The notes beneath the pieces were generated by a model. It made no database searches. It was not told where the DNA came from and saw only the letters and a list, made by a program, of their open reading frames with translations. A stretch of 64,000 nt of DNA, taken from the NCBI GenBank assembly GCA_942491345.1, contig CALOAN010000042.1, positions 88,644 through 152,643 on the forward strand, given 5' to 3'. Made by a program: the position numbers and the translations under genes. The stretch's first letter is position 1, and the number at the start of each line of letters is the position of its first letter. The DNA comes from JAHEEL01 sp942491345 (lineage in GTDB: Bacteria; Actinomycetota; Acidimicrobiia; Spongiisociales; UBA5794). Shown here piece after piece: positions 24,240 through 32,076 of the stretch.

Positions 24240-25697
24240 GTGCTGAACGAGCAGGAGATCTCCGAGATCATCGGTCGCGTCCGGGGTCGCGTGGAGGCCG
24301 TCGAAGGGCGCAGCCGGACCGGCCCCGCGTTACGCGCTGCCGCCGAGAGCGCGGCGTTGTCTTCGAAGCTCGGCGACGGCATCTACGCGAACATCGATGA
24401 GGCGATATCTGCTGCACGCCGGGCATTCTTCGCGTATCGCGACATGGGACTCGAGAAGCGCAGAGTGATCGTGGATGCGATGCGTTCGGCGATGCTCGCG
24501 GACGGGGAGAGGCTTGCCTATCTCGCCCGCGAAGAGACCGGCCTCGGGCGAGCGGAGGACAAGATCCTCAAGAACCGGCTCGTCACGATCCGCACGCCCG
24601 GCCCTGAGGATCTCGAGCCGCAGGCGGTGACCGGGGACTCCGGGATGATGGTCACCGAGTTCGCCCCATACGGCGTAATCGGCTCGATCTCACCCACAAC
24701 GAATCCAACCTCGACAGTGATCAACAATTCGATCGCCATCATTTCGGCCGGGAATGCGGTCACGTTCAACGTGCACCCGAGCGCCAAGGATGTCTCGGTC
24801 GAGAACATCCAGGTTCTCAACCGGGCGATCATGTCGGCGGGTGGGCCTCCGGATCTCATCACGGCGATCGCTGAGCCGACGCTCGAATCGGCGAAGCGGC
24901 TGATGGCCCATCCCGACGTACCCGTGCTGCTCGTCACCGGAGGGCCGGGGGTCGTCAGGGAGGCGTTGGCGATGCCGAAGAAGGCCATCACGGCAGGTCC
25001 CGGGAATCCGCCGGCGGTGGTTGATCAGACGGCTGATATCAACCAAGCGGGCCGCGACATCGTCCGCGGCGCTTCATTCGACAACAACATCGTATGTGTT
25101 GATGAGAAGACGACGATCGTCGTCGACAGTGTCGCGGACCGGCTCGTGCAGTCCATGACTTCGCACGGCGCCTATCGACTCAAAGAGCATGAGCTGAAAC
25201 GACTGGAACGCGTGATCTTCAGAGAGATGGGCCCACAAGGGAAACCCGGGATCATCAACCCAGCGTGGATCGGAAAGGACGCAGGAGCGATCCTCGCCGA
25301 GATCGGCGTGTCGGTCGACACCGACCTCCGCCTGCTCGTCGCCGAAGTGCCGGCAGGGCACAACCTCGTCTGGACCGAGCAGATGATGCCCGTGATGCCG
25401 GTGGTGCGAGTCAAGGATGTCGATTCCGCGATCGATCTCGCGGTGCGGTCCGAACACGGCTTTCGGCACTCCGCGTCGATCCACTCCACCAACGTCGACA
25501 CGATCACCCACATGGCACGCGAGATGAACTGCTCGATCTTCATCGCCAACGGGCCGAACATTTCGGGCCTTGGAGACGGCGGTGAAGGCTTCAGCTCATT
25601 CTCGATCGCGAGTCCGACCGGAGAAGGCCTCACCCGACCTCGAACGTTCTCACGTATCCGGCGTGTAACCGTGGTGGGGGCGATGCGCATTGTCTGA
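24240..25697 (+). CDS. CoA-acylating aldehyde dehydrogenase (PduP/EutE type) with encapsulation peptide
   Basis: 485 aa, GTG 24240. Residues 2-20 (LNEQEISEIIGRVRGRVEAV) form the N-terminal encapsulation helix. The catalytic domain shows APYGVIGSISPTTNPTSTVINN, the nucleotide-binding VLLVTGGPGVV, AGPGNPP and the catalytic Cys286 in DNNIVCVDEK, the PduP/EutE arrangement. It oxidises acetaldehyde with NAD and CoA to acetyl-CoA, detoxifying the aldehyde made by DeoC. It starts 7 nt after BMC-P1 and its stop overlaps the next shell gene by 8 nt. The aldehyde chain length is inferred from deoC. Confidence 0.94.
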   Translation: MLNEQEISEIIGRVRGRVEAVEGRSRTGPALRAAAESAALSSKLGDGIYANIDEAISAARRAFFAYRDMGLEKRRVIVDAMRSAMLADGERLAYLAREETGLGRAEDKILKNRLVTIRTPGPEDLEPQAVTGDSGMMVTEFAPYGVIGSISPTTNPTSTVINNSIAIISAGNAVTFNVHPSAKDVSVENIQVLNRAIMSAGGPPDLITAIAEPTLESAKRLMAHPDVPVLLVTGGPGVVREALAMPKKAITAGPGNPPAVVDQTADINQAGRDIVRGASFDNNIVCVDEKTTIVVDSVADRLVQSMTSHGAYRLKEHELKRLERVIFREMGPQGKPGIINPAWIGKDAGAILAEIGVSVDTDLRLLVAEVPAGHNLVWTEQMMPVMPVVRVKDVDSAIDLAVRSEHGFRHSASIHSTNVDTITHMAREMNCSIFIANGPNISGLGDGGEGFSSFSIASPTGEGLTRPRTFSRIRRVTVVGAMRIV

Positions 25698-26295
25698 TCC
25701 CGCAATCGCCATTGTCGAATTCGACTCGATCGCATCCGGGATCTACACCGGCGATGCGATGGTGAAGTCCTCACCGATCGGCTCGATCTACGCCGGTACC
25801 GTCCACCCCGGGCGGTACCTCGTTCTGGTATCTGGGGATACGGCGAGCGTTGAAGTGGCCCTGGAGACCGGCCGGGAAGCAGGTGCGCGATCCGTTATCG
25901 ACTCGATCTTCCTGCCGGCGGTTCACGATGATGTGGTTGCGGCAATCGTGTCGCTGGTCGATGCCGCAGACTTCGAAGGCGACGCAGCAGGGATCGTCGA
26001 AACCGCCACGGTGGCCAGCGTGGTCGAGGCTGCGGACGCCGGCGTCAAGGCTGCGGCGGTATCGCTCCCTGCCGTTCGTCTCGCGGACGGACTCGGCGGT
26101 AAGGGATACGCCGTCTTCACCGGTCCGATTGCCGAAGTGGAAGCTGCGCTCGAGGCTGCCGTTGAACGAGCCACACCGACCGGCCAGCTCATTCGTCATG
26201 TCATCATCGCGCAGATTCACTCCGAGATGCGGGAGAACCTCGCTGCCGATCTGCGATTCAATCAGCGACTGGCACAGCACGCGGAGGACCGCTGA
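25690..26295 (+). CDS. BMC-T shell protein, second type (PduT-like order, no cysteine)
   Basis: 201 aa, TTG start at 25690 within the end of the dehydrogenase gene. Two canonical-order BMC domains: AIVEFDSIASGIYTGDAMVK...GRYLVLVSGDTASVEVALETG and AGIVETATVASVVEAADAGVK...YAVFTGPIAEVEAALEAAV. PduT-type proteins can bind an FeS cluster in the pore by Cys, but this protein has no Cys at all, so no such cluster is expected. It overlaps BMC-P2 by one nt. Its divergence from the first BMC-T suggests a different pore function. Confidence 0.88.
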   Translation: MSDPAIAIVEFDSIASGIYTGDAMVKSSPIGSIYAGTVHPGRYLVLVSGDTASVEVALETGREAGARSVIDSIFLPAVHDDVVAAIVSLVDAADFEGDAAGIVETATVASVVEAADAGVKAAAVSLPAVRLADGLGGKGYAVFTGPIAEVEAALEAAVERATPTGQLIRHVIIAQIHSEMRENLAADLRFNQRLAQHAEDR

Positions 26296-26561
26296 TGCAA
26301 CTCGGTCGCGTCACGGGGACCGTCGTTGCTTCGGTGAAGACCGAGGGCCTCGAGGGGGTCAAGTTCCTTGTCGTCCAACCGCTCGATAAACACCAGGAGC
26401 CGATCGGCAAGCCCTTGATTGCAGCGGACGCGGTGTACATGGCGGGTCCAGGGGAATTGGTCTACTTCGTGGCCTCACGTGAGGCTGCCGAGGCACTCGA
26501 GCCGAGGTTCGTGCCCGTTGACCACGCCATCGTCGGCATCGTTGACCAGGTTTCGTTGTGA
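26295..26561 (+). CDS. BMC-P shell vertex protein (EutN/CcmL family), copy 2
   Basis: 88 aa. MQLGRVTGTVVASVKTEGLEGVKFLVVQPL and DHAIVGIVDQVSL match EutN/CcmL. Compared with copy 1 it lacks the conserved GSSAR-type segment, having REAAEALEPR instead. The ATG shares its A with the stop of BMC-T2. Different BMC-P paralogs may occupy different vertices or be alternative caps. Confidence 0.92.
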   Translation: MQLGRVTGTVVASVKTEGLEGVKFLVVQPLDKHQEPIGKPLIAADAVYMAGPGELVYFVASREAAEALEPRFVPVDHAIVGIVDQVSL

Positions 26562-26824
26562 AGATCGGTCTCGTCTCCGGCAACGTCGTTTCGACGATCA
26601 ACCACCCGTTCTTCGACGGGCATCGCCTCATGATCTGCGACCTGATCAACCCCGACGGCGAACCGGACGGCTACACGATCGCCGTTGATACGGTCGACGC
26701 CGGTGTCGGTGACACAGTCCTCATCATCGACGAGGGCAACTCGGCGCGCCAGATCTTCGGCCTTACGACCGGCCCGGTTCGCGCCGTCATCACCGGGATC
26801 ATCGACTCGATCGATCAGGTGTGA
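26558..26824 (+). CDS. BMC-P shell vertex protein (EutN/CcmL family), copy 3
   Basis: 88 aa, GTG 26558 with 4-nt overlap. MKIGLVSGNVVSTINHP, LMICDLINPDGEPDG, VDTVDAGVGDTVLIIDEGNSARQIFG and RAVITGIIDSID are clear EutN/CcmL signatures. It closes the BMC operon. The set of three BMC-P genes is a frequent feature of shells with mixed vertices. Confidence 0.93.
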   Translation: MKIGLVSGNVVSTINHPFFDGHRLMICDLINPDGEPDGYTIAVDTVDAGVGDTVLIIDEGNSARQIFGLTTGPVRAVITGIIDSIDQV

Positions 26825-26845
26825 TCCGCCGGATACTCGAAGGCA

Positions 26846-27232
26846 GTGTCTAGCCTCCGCGCCGTGCTGCCCAGAAACGTCCTTGTGTTGATCGTCGTGC
26901 TTGCAGTGGCCCTATCCGCCTGTGGAGGGGGTCAGCCGGAGACTTGTGATGAGGTCGCCGACGAGACGGTCAAGCTGATGCAAGAACTCATCGACGACGT
27001 TGAGAAGGAAGTGGGGGACGTCTCCATCGAGGACCTGCTCGCGTCCGGCGGGGATCTGCCCTCGATTGAGCACTTCGAGGAAGACTCGGAAAAGATCGAC
27101 GAGCGGGCCACCGAACTTGGATGCACACCGGCCGAGATCCAGAACGGCGTCGCCGCCCGCGCCAACCAACTCGAAGCCGACACCCCGATCGGCCAGTTCC
27201 TGATAGAAGCCATCCGCGACGGAAGCCTCTAA
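26846..27232 (+). CDS. Small predicted lipoprotein
   Basis: 128 aa, GTG 26846. The signal VLVLIVVLAVALSAC has a lipobox with the lipidated Cys near residue 26. The mature part is acidic and helical (VKLMQELIDDVEKEVGDVSIEDLL) with a second and third Cys (ETCDEV, LGCTPAE). No family is recognised. It starts 22 nt after the last shell gene, so it could be co-transcribed, but a lipoprotein is not expected in a microcompartment. It may belong to a separate transcript. Confidence 0.65.
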   Translation: MSSLRAVLPRNVLVLIVVLAVALSACGGGQPETCDEVADETVKLMQELIDDVEKEVGDVSIEDLLASGGDLPSIEHFEEDSEKIDERATELGCTPAEIQNGVAARANQLEADTPIGQFLIEAIRDGSL

Positions 27233-27239
27233 CCCTCCC

Positions 27240-28000
27240 CTCCACCACCGAAGGTGGGGGAGGGTGCCCGAGCGGAGCGAGGGCGGGAGGGGGCGGCCTG
27301 GGAGCTTGGATCGCGCAGATGAGGTCAGCGCCCGGGTGCCCGAGCGGAGCGAGGGGGGGAGGGGGCGGTTTGGGAGCTTGGATCGCGCAGATGAGGTCTT
27401 GCGCCCGGGTGCCCGAGCGGAGCGAGGGCGGGAGGGGGCGGTTTGGTTCTCCGTCTCCACCACGCAGTGGGGGAGACGCGACCGGACGGAAGTCCGGTCG
27501 CAGAGGGGGCGGCCTGGGAGACCGGACCCCGCCGATTTGGCCCCCCCCCGGGGTGCCCGAGCGGAGCGAGGGCGGGAGGGGGCGGCCTGGGTCTCCGTCT
27601 CCACCACGCAGTGGGGGAGACGGAGACCGGACGGAAGTCCGGTCGCAGAGGGGGCGGCCTGGGAGCCAGAATCGCGCAGATGAGGTCTTGCGCCGGGTGC
27701 CCGAGCGGAGCGAGGGCGGTAGGGGGCGGCCTGGGAGCTTGGATCGCGCAGATGAGGTCTGGCGCCGGGGTGCCCGAGCGGAGGAGGGGGGAGGGGGCGG
27801 TTTGGTTCTCCGTCTCCACCACCGAAGGTGGGGAGACGCGACCGGACGGAAGTCCGGTCGCAGAGGGGGCGGCCTGGGAGCTTGGATCGCGCAGATGAGG
27901 TCTTGCGCCGGGGTGCCCGAGCGGAGCGAGGGGGGAGGGGGCGGCCTGGGAGCTTGGATCGCGCAGATGAGGCCTTGTGCCCGGGTGCCCGAGCGTACGC
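27240..28000. repeat. G-rich intergenic array with about 72-nt period and hairpin inserts
   Basis: This fills the 807-nt gap 27233-28039. The marker GTGCCCGAGCG recurs at 27264, 27336, 27409, 27553, 27697, 27770, 27913 and 27985, so spacings are 72, 73, 144, 144, 73, 143 and 72. Unit A runs from that marker through GAGGGCGGGAGGGGGCGGCCTGGGAG to ATCGCGCAGATGAGGTC. In the 144-nt steps an extra unit B is inserted, carrying CTCCACCACGCAGTGGGG and a GACCGGACGGAAGTCCGGTC hairpin. All long frames through it on both strands are low-complexity; no gene is called. Confidence 0.9.
27478..27501. repeat. Perfect GGAA-loop hairpin in the array
   Basis: GCGACCGGAC, loop GGAA, GTCCGGTCGC: a 10-bp stem with a GNRA-type tetraloop. 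Copies lie at 27625-27644 (8 bp) and 27838-27861 (10 bp). Confidence 0.8.
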
Positions 28001-28039
28001 AGCGAGGCGCACGGTCGAGCGATCCGCGAGACTGTGCGC

Positions 28040-28684
28040 ATGAAGATCACGTACGACGGCGGGACGGTCACCGGCGTCACAGCGGGTGAGCCGGGGGAGA
28101 TCGGGGTACTGCTCGCCCACGGGGCAGGAGCGGGTCAGGACCACCCGTGGATCGTCGCCGTTCGGGACGGTCTCGCGCGACATGGCCTGTTCGTGTTGTC
28201 GTTCAACTACCGCTACACCGAGGCTGGGAGGAAGGCTCCCGACCGCATGCCGATGCTGGTGAACGTGCACCGAGCGGCCGCCGACCTGTTGGCGGGGGAG
28301 TGCAACGGAGTCGTGCTTGCGGGCAAGTCGATGGGTGGCCGCGTTGGGTCCCACCTAGCGGGCGACGATGGATGGCCCGCTGCGGGTCTTGTGTATTTCG
28401 GCTATCCGCTCATGCCGCCGGGCAAGGGCGATCCACGACCCACGGATCATCTCGGGAAGATCGAGGTTCCCCAGCTGTTCTTCGCCGGCACCCGGGACCG
28501 CCTCTCTCCTCCGGAGCTGATGGCTCCGATCGCCGCTTCCGTTCCGGATGGGACATTGGAGGTCGTCGAGGACGGCGATCACTCATTCAAGGTGCTGAAG
28601 CGGAGCCCGAAGACCAACGAAGAGGTGCTCGACGACGTTGCGAACGCTGCCGCCGATTGGATCGTCACCCGGATCGAGAGTTGA
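28040..28684 (+). CDS. Alpha/beta hydrolase (KANL3/Tex30-like dienelactone-hydrolase fold)
   Basis: 214 aa. VLLAHGAGAGQDHPW is the oxyanion region, VLAGKSMGGRVGSHLA holds the nucleophile Ser (G-K-S-M-G), LFFAGTRDRLSP the Asp and VVEDGDHSFKV the His, completing a catalytic triad. The spacing fits the KANL3/Tex30 hydrolase family, whose substrates in bacteria are unknown. ATG 28040 is preferred; a GAGACT motif ends 6 nt before it. The gene starts directly after the repeat array. Confidence 0.78.
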   Translation: MKITYDGGTVTGVTAGEPGEIGVLLAHGAGAGQDHPWIVAVRDGLARHGLFVLSFNYRYTEAGRKAPDRMPMLVNVHRAAADLLAGECNGVVLAGKSMGGRVGSHLAGDDGWPAAGLVYFGYPLMPPGKGDPRPTDHLGKIEVPQLFFAGTRDRLSPPELMAPIAASVPDGTLEVVEDGDHSFKVLKRSPKTNEEVLDDVANAAADWIVTRIES

Positions 28685-28795
28685 TTCCGCGGGCTCACAG
28701 CGCCGTATGCGGGGTGGAGAACCCTGGGTTCGCTGCGCCGCCCATTCCGCGGGCTGGGGGCGCCGTATGCGGGGTGGAGAACCCTGGGTTCGCGG
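28684..28795. repeat. Two direct 60-nt repeats
   Basis: Copies begin at 28684 and 28744 with ATTCCGCGGGCT and share GCGCCGTATGCGGGG plus GGAGAACCCTGGGTTCGC. They sit tail-to-tail between the hydrolase and the Nudix-SixA gene and touch its stop codon. Confidence 0.85.
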
Positions 28796-28797
28796 TC

Positions 28798-29688
28798 CTA
28801 GCGCTTCGGGGGGATGTAGCGGCCGGAGCGGACCAGGCCATCGCTCGCTTCGAGGACCCACACTGAACCCTTCTTCCACTCCATCGGGCCGTCGAGATCC
28901 ACGCCGTCCTCGGCGAGCCTCTCCATGACGGGGCCGATGACGTCGCCGTGGGTGACGACGACCGCCGACTCGCCTTGTAGTTGCTGGAACAGCTCCAGGA
29001 CGCCGTCCGCGCCGGCGCCGGCACGCAGTCTCCGGTCGAGCACATCCGGCATTCGGATGGCGTTGACGAGGGGCTTCGCGGTCTGAACGCACCGCTGAGA
29101 GTCGGAGCTCAGAATCCGAGACACAGGATGTGCATTGAAGCGGACTGCGAGGTCGATCGCCTGGTTCCTGCCGCGTCGGTCGAGCGGTCGCTTGCGATCC
29201 TTGTCGTTCCACTGCGGTCTTCGCACCGCCCGAGCATGTCGAACGAGGTAGATCTTCGAGTGCGACGGGTCGTTGGTCAGTGCGTCGGCTCGCATGAGGA
29301 CCTTCCTGTCGTTGGTGTACTCGAGCCGCTCCGTCGCTTTGTCGAGCGTGAGCCAGGCGATGTCGTCGACTTCACGGTTTGGACGGAACTTGCCCCCGAC
29401 CATCTCCATGTGCCACCAGCGCACAACCTTGCGATTGCCGGCGTCGGTCTCGTATCCGACCGAGCCGACGTCCACGGGGCGGTTCCCCTGAATGCCGGTC
29501 TCTTCTCGCACCTCTCGCAGCGCCGCTTCGAGGAATCCTTCGCGTCGATTGAGCTTCCCCTTCGGCAGCGACCAATCGTCGTAGCGCGGGCGGTGCACGA
29601 GGAGGAACTTCCGTTTGCCGTCGCCGTTCTCCCGGTGGACGACCCCGCCGGCTGCCATGATCGAAGCGCGGAATCGTTGGGGGCTCAT
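28798..29688 (-). CDS. Nudix hydrolase fused to SixA-type histidine phosphatase (MutT1-like)
   Basis: 296 aa. Residues 1-130 are a Nudix domain: GKLNRREGFLEAALREVREETG matches GX5EX7REUXEEXGU, within a protein that opens SIMAAGGVVHRENGDG. Residues 145-290 are a phosphoglycerate-mutase-like phosphatase (IYLVRHARAVRR, SSDSQRC, VVVTHGDVIG), with the RHA and H catalytic pair. The same fusion is seen in mycobacterial MutT1, which hydrolyses 8-oxo-dGTP and diadenosine polyphosphates. ATG 29688 overlaps the ppk stop (ATGA), so the pair is translationally coupled and nucleotide/polyphosphate metabolism is a sensible context. Confidence 0.87.
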   Translation of the reverse strand: MSPQRFRASIMAAGGVVHRENGDGKRKFLLVHRPRYDDWSLPKGKLNRREGFLEAALREVREETGIQGNRPVDVGSVGYETDAGNRKVVRWWHMEMVGGKFRPNREVDDIAWLTLDKATERLEYTNDRKVLMRADALTNDPSHSKIYLVRHARAVRRPQWNDKDRKRPLDRRGRNQAIDLAVRFNAHPVSRILSSDSQRCVQTAKPLVNAIRMPDVLDRRLRAGAGADGVLELFQQLQGESAVVVTHGDVIGPVMERLAEDGVDLDGPMEWKKGSVWVLEASDGLVRSGRYIPPKR

Positions 29689-31919
29689 GGCTCGTACCGC
29701 GCCTGTTCGGCGGCCCACTCGGGAGCGACGTCATCGTGCAGTTCATCGTCGTTGATCTCGAGATTCGGGAACACGATGGTCCAGCTCCCGTCAGGGTTGG
29801 CCTCCCACGCAAGCGAGTCGTCTGCGAGGTCGACATCACCCCGCGCCCGCTGGGCAGCAAGGTCCAGGAGCCGCTGGTGTGTATCGATGCCCCGATGTGG
29901 CACAACCTTTGTCCAGCTCCCGTCGGGGTGGGCCTGCCACGCCAGGACATCGTCGGAGAGCTCGACGTCGAGGATCTCTTCGAGACGCACTTTGAGGTTG
30001 GGATCGTTCACCGGCACCAGCGCCTCGACTCGATTGTTGAGGTTGCGCTGCATCATGTCGGCAGAGCCGATGTAGTAGATCGCGTCGGGACCCGGTGGTC
30101 CGAATCGGTAGATCCGCGAGTGTTCGAGGAATCGGCCGACGATCGAACGCAGGTTGATGGTCTCTGACAACCCAGGAACACCGGCACGTACCGAACAGTT
30201 GCCGCGCACGATCAGATCGATTCGGCATCCCTTGGCCGATGCGGCATAGAGCTCGTCGACGATCTCCGGATCGACGACATGATTCGACTTCATGAGGATG
30301 TGACCTTCGGGCCCGAGCTCGGCTTGTTCCCGGATACGTTCGATGATCTCAGGGCGGAGGAAGTCCGGGGCGACGACCAGCTTGCGGTACGTTGCCGGGC
30401 GGGCGTAGCCCGTGAGGTGGTTGAACAGCTCCGAAAGGTCGGCACCGATGTCCTCGTCGGCCGTATACAGGCCGATGTCCTCATAGATGCGGGCGGTGTT
30501 CGGGTTGAAGTTTCCGGTCCCAACGTGCGAATACCGCCGGATGCCGTCTCCTTCGCGCCGGACGACGAGCAGCGTCTTGGTGTGGGTCTTGAGGCCCTGC
30601 ACCCCGTACACGACGTGAACACCGGCGGACTCGAGCATCTTCGCCCAGTTGATATTGGCCGCTTCATCGAAGCGGGCCTTCAACTCGACGAGCACCACCA
30701 CCTGCTTGTTCGCTTCGGCTGCCTCGATCAGCGTACGAACGACTGCTTCTTCACCGCCGATGGCAGGATCGTCGGGGATGGACGTTCGGTAGAGCGTCTG
30801 TTTGATCGCCAGCACATCCGGGTCGGCGGCCGCCTGGGCGAGGAACGCGCCCGTTGACGTGGCAAACGACTCGTACGGGTAGTGAACGAGGATGTCACCC
30901 TTGCGAAGCTCAGCAAACCAGTCGATGGGCTTGCCGCTGCGCTCGGCGAGACGCGGTTGCGTCGTCGGTGGTGATAGTGGATCCTTGAGTTCGGGCCGAT
31001 CGAGGGCGTAGACGCTCCAGAGGCCGGCGAGGCCGAGCGGGGCATGCCGGATGTAGACCTCGTCTCGCGCAAGCTGCAAACCCCGGAGGAGCAGCTCGAG
31101 CACCTTGTCCGACACTCCGGCTCTCACCTCGAGTCGAACTGCCTGAGCGGCGCGCTGCCGGTAGCGCAGCACGCTTTCGATGGCCTGGAGGAGGTCGTCG
31201 GCTTCTTCCTCCTCGACCGCCAGATCGGCGCTGCGCGTCACCCGGAACGTCGAAGCATCCACCACGTCAAGGCCGCCGAAGAGTCGTCCGAGGTGGTGGC
31301 TCACGATCTGCTCGATGGGCACGAATCGCTCGCCGTCGGCGAGCCGGATCAGTCGGGGTACGTTGGGCGGGATCTTCACACGGGCGAATCGGTGTGCCTC
31401 CGCGATCGGATCGTAGAGCAAGACCGCTAGGTTCAGCGAGAGGTCGGAAATGAACGGGAACGGGTGGGACGGATCGACGGCGAGTGGCGTCAACACGGGG
31501 AAGATCGACGCTTCGAAGACCGCCTCGAGTTCCGCGCGGTCTTCCTGCCTCAGGTCGGCGTAGGTCACGATCTTGATGCCCTCGGACGCGAGGGCTGGGA
31601 CGATCTCGGTGTTGAACAGCTGGTCGATTTCGTTGTTGAGGGCGGTCACCCGCTCGTGAATCGCAGCAAGCTGTTGTCGCGGGGTCAACCCGTCCGGTCC
31701 GGACTTCGTAACGCCGCTCTCCGCCTGTTCGAGGAGGCCGGCGACGCGCACTTGGTGGAACTCGTCGAGATTCGACGACACGATTGCGATGAACTTGACT
31801 CGCTCGAGGAGGGGACGATCCTCGGATAACGCGAGCGCGAATACACGCTCCTGGAACGCGAGGAGCGACAGCTCTCGGTTGACGTACGGCGTGCCGTTCG
31901 TTGGATCCATGGTCTTCAC
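29685..31919 (-). CDS. ppk: Polyphosphate kinase 1
   Basis: 744 aa from GTG 31919 (ATG 31910 also possible). N-terminal domain with YVNRELSLLAFQERVF, then SSNLDEFHQVRVAGL; the catalytic phosphohistidine lies in RRYSHVGTGNFNP, and a second conserved segment is YIGSADMMQRNLNNRVE. It reversibly makes polyphosphate from ATP. After the PPK core the C-terminal 100 residues contain a duplicated motif (LAWQAHPDGSWT and LAWEANPDGSWT), a single version of which is common in actinobacterial Ppk. Transcription may start near TAACAT at 31937-31942 on the minus strand. Confidence 0.93.
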   Translation of the reverse strand: MKTMDPTNGTPYVNRELSLLAFQERVFALALSEDRPLLERVKFIAIVSSNLDEFHQVRVAGLLEQAESGVTKSGPDGLTPRQQLAAIHERVTALNNEIDQLFNTEIVPALASEGIKIVTYADLRQEDRAELEAVFEASIFPVLTPLAVDPSHPFPFISDLSLNLAVLLYDPIAEAHRFARVKIPPNVPRLIRLADGERFVPIEQIVSHHLGRLFGGLDVVDASTFRVTRSADLAVEEEEADDLLQAIESVLRYRQRAAQAVRLEVRAGVSDKVLELLLRGLQLARDEVYIRHAPLGLAGLWSVYALDRPELKDPLSPPTTQPRLAERSGKPIDWFAELRKGDILVHYPYESFATSTGAFLAQAAADPDVLAIKQTLYRTSIPDDPAIGGEEAVVRTLIEAAEANKQVVVLVELKARFDEAANINWAKMLESAGVHVVYGVQGLKTHTKTLLVVRREGDGIRRYSHVGTGNFNPNTARIYEDIGLYTADEDIGADLSELFNHLTGYARPATYRKLVVAPDFLRPEIIERIREQAELGPEGHILMKSNHVVDPEIVDELYAASAKGCRIDLIVRGNCSVRAGVPGLSETINLRSIVGRFLEHSRIYRFGPPGPDAIYYIGSADMMQRNLNNRVEALVPVNDPNLKVRLEEILDVELSDDVLAWQAHPDGSWTKVVPHRGIDTHQRLLDLAAQRARGDVDLADDSLAWEANPDGSWTIVFPNLEINDDELHDDVAPEWAAEQARYEP

Positions 31920-32076
31920 AGCTCGGGGTGCAACTCATGTTATCGGTGGAGTCGGGTGAGCCACTGAGGGATTCGCCGAAGCGTTCGGTCCCACCGGACC
32001 CGCCCGGGCTCATTCCGCAGGCCCACACCGCCAAATAGGGCGTCCCCAGCCCTGGTACGCGAAGTCTTCGCTGCTG

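Noticed and set aside
27240..28000. CRISPR array
   Set aside because: The spacers are not unique; the whole 72-nt unit repeats and no cas gene is present. The 27-bp array at 5425-5550 is also head-to-tail without spacers.
27121..28089. Long open frames through the 27 kb array (about 322 aa on plus, 480 aa on minus)
   Set aside because: They run through repeat units in several frames on both strands, give low-complexity Gly/Arg/Pro protein and have no start signals or family match.
26912..28354. Minus-strand gene covering the lipoprotein and hydrolase start
   Set aside because: It is antisense to a plus-strand lipoprotein with a good lipobox and to a hydrolase with a full catalytic triad.
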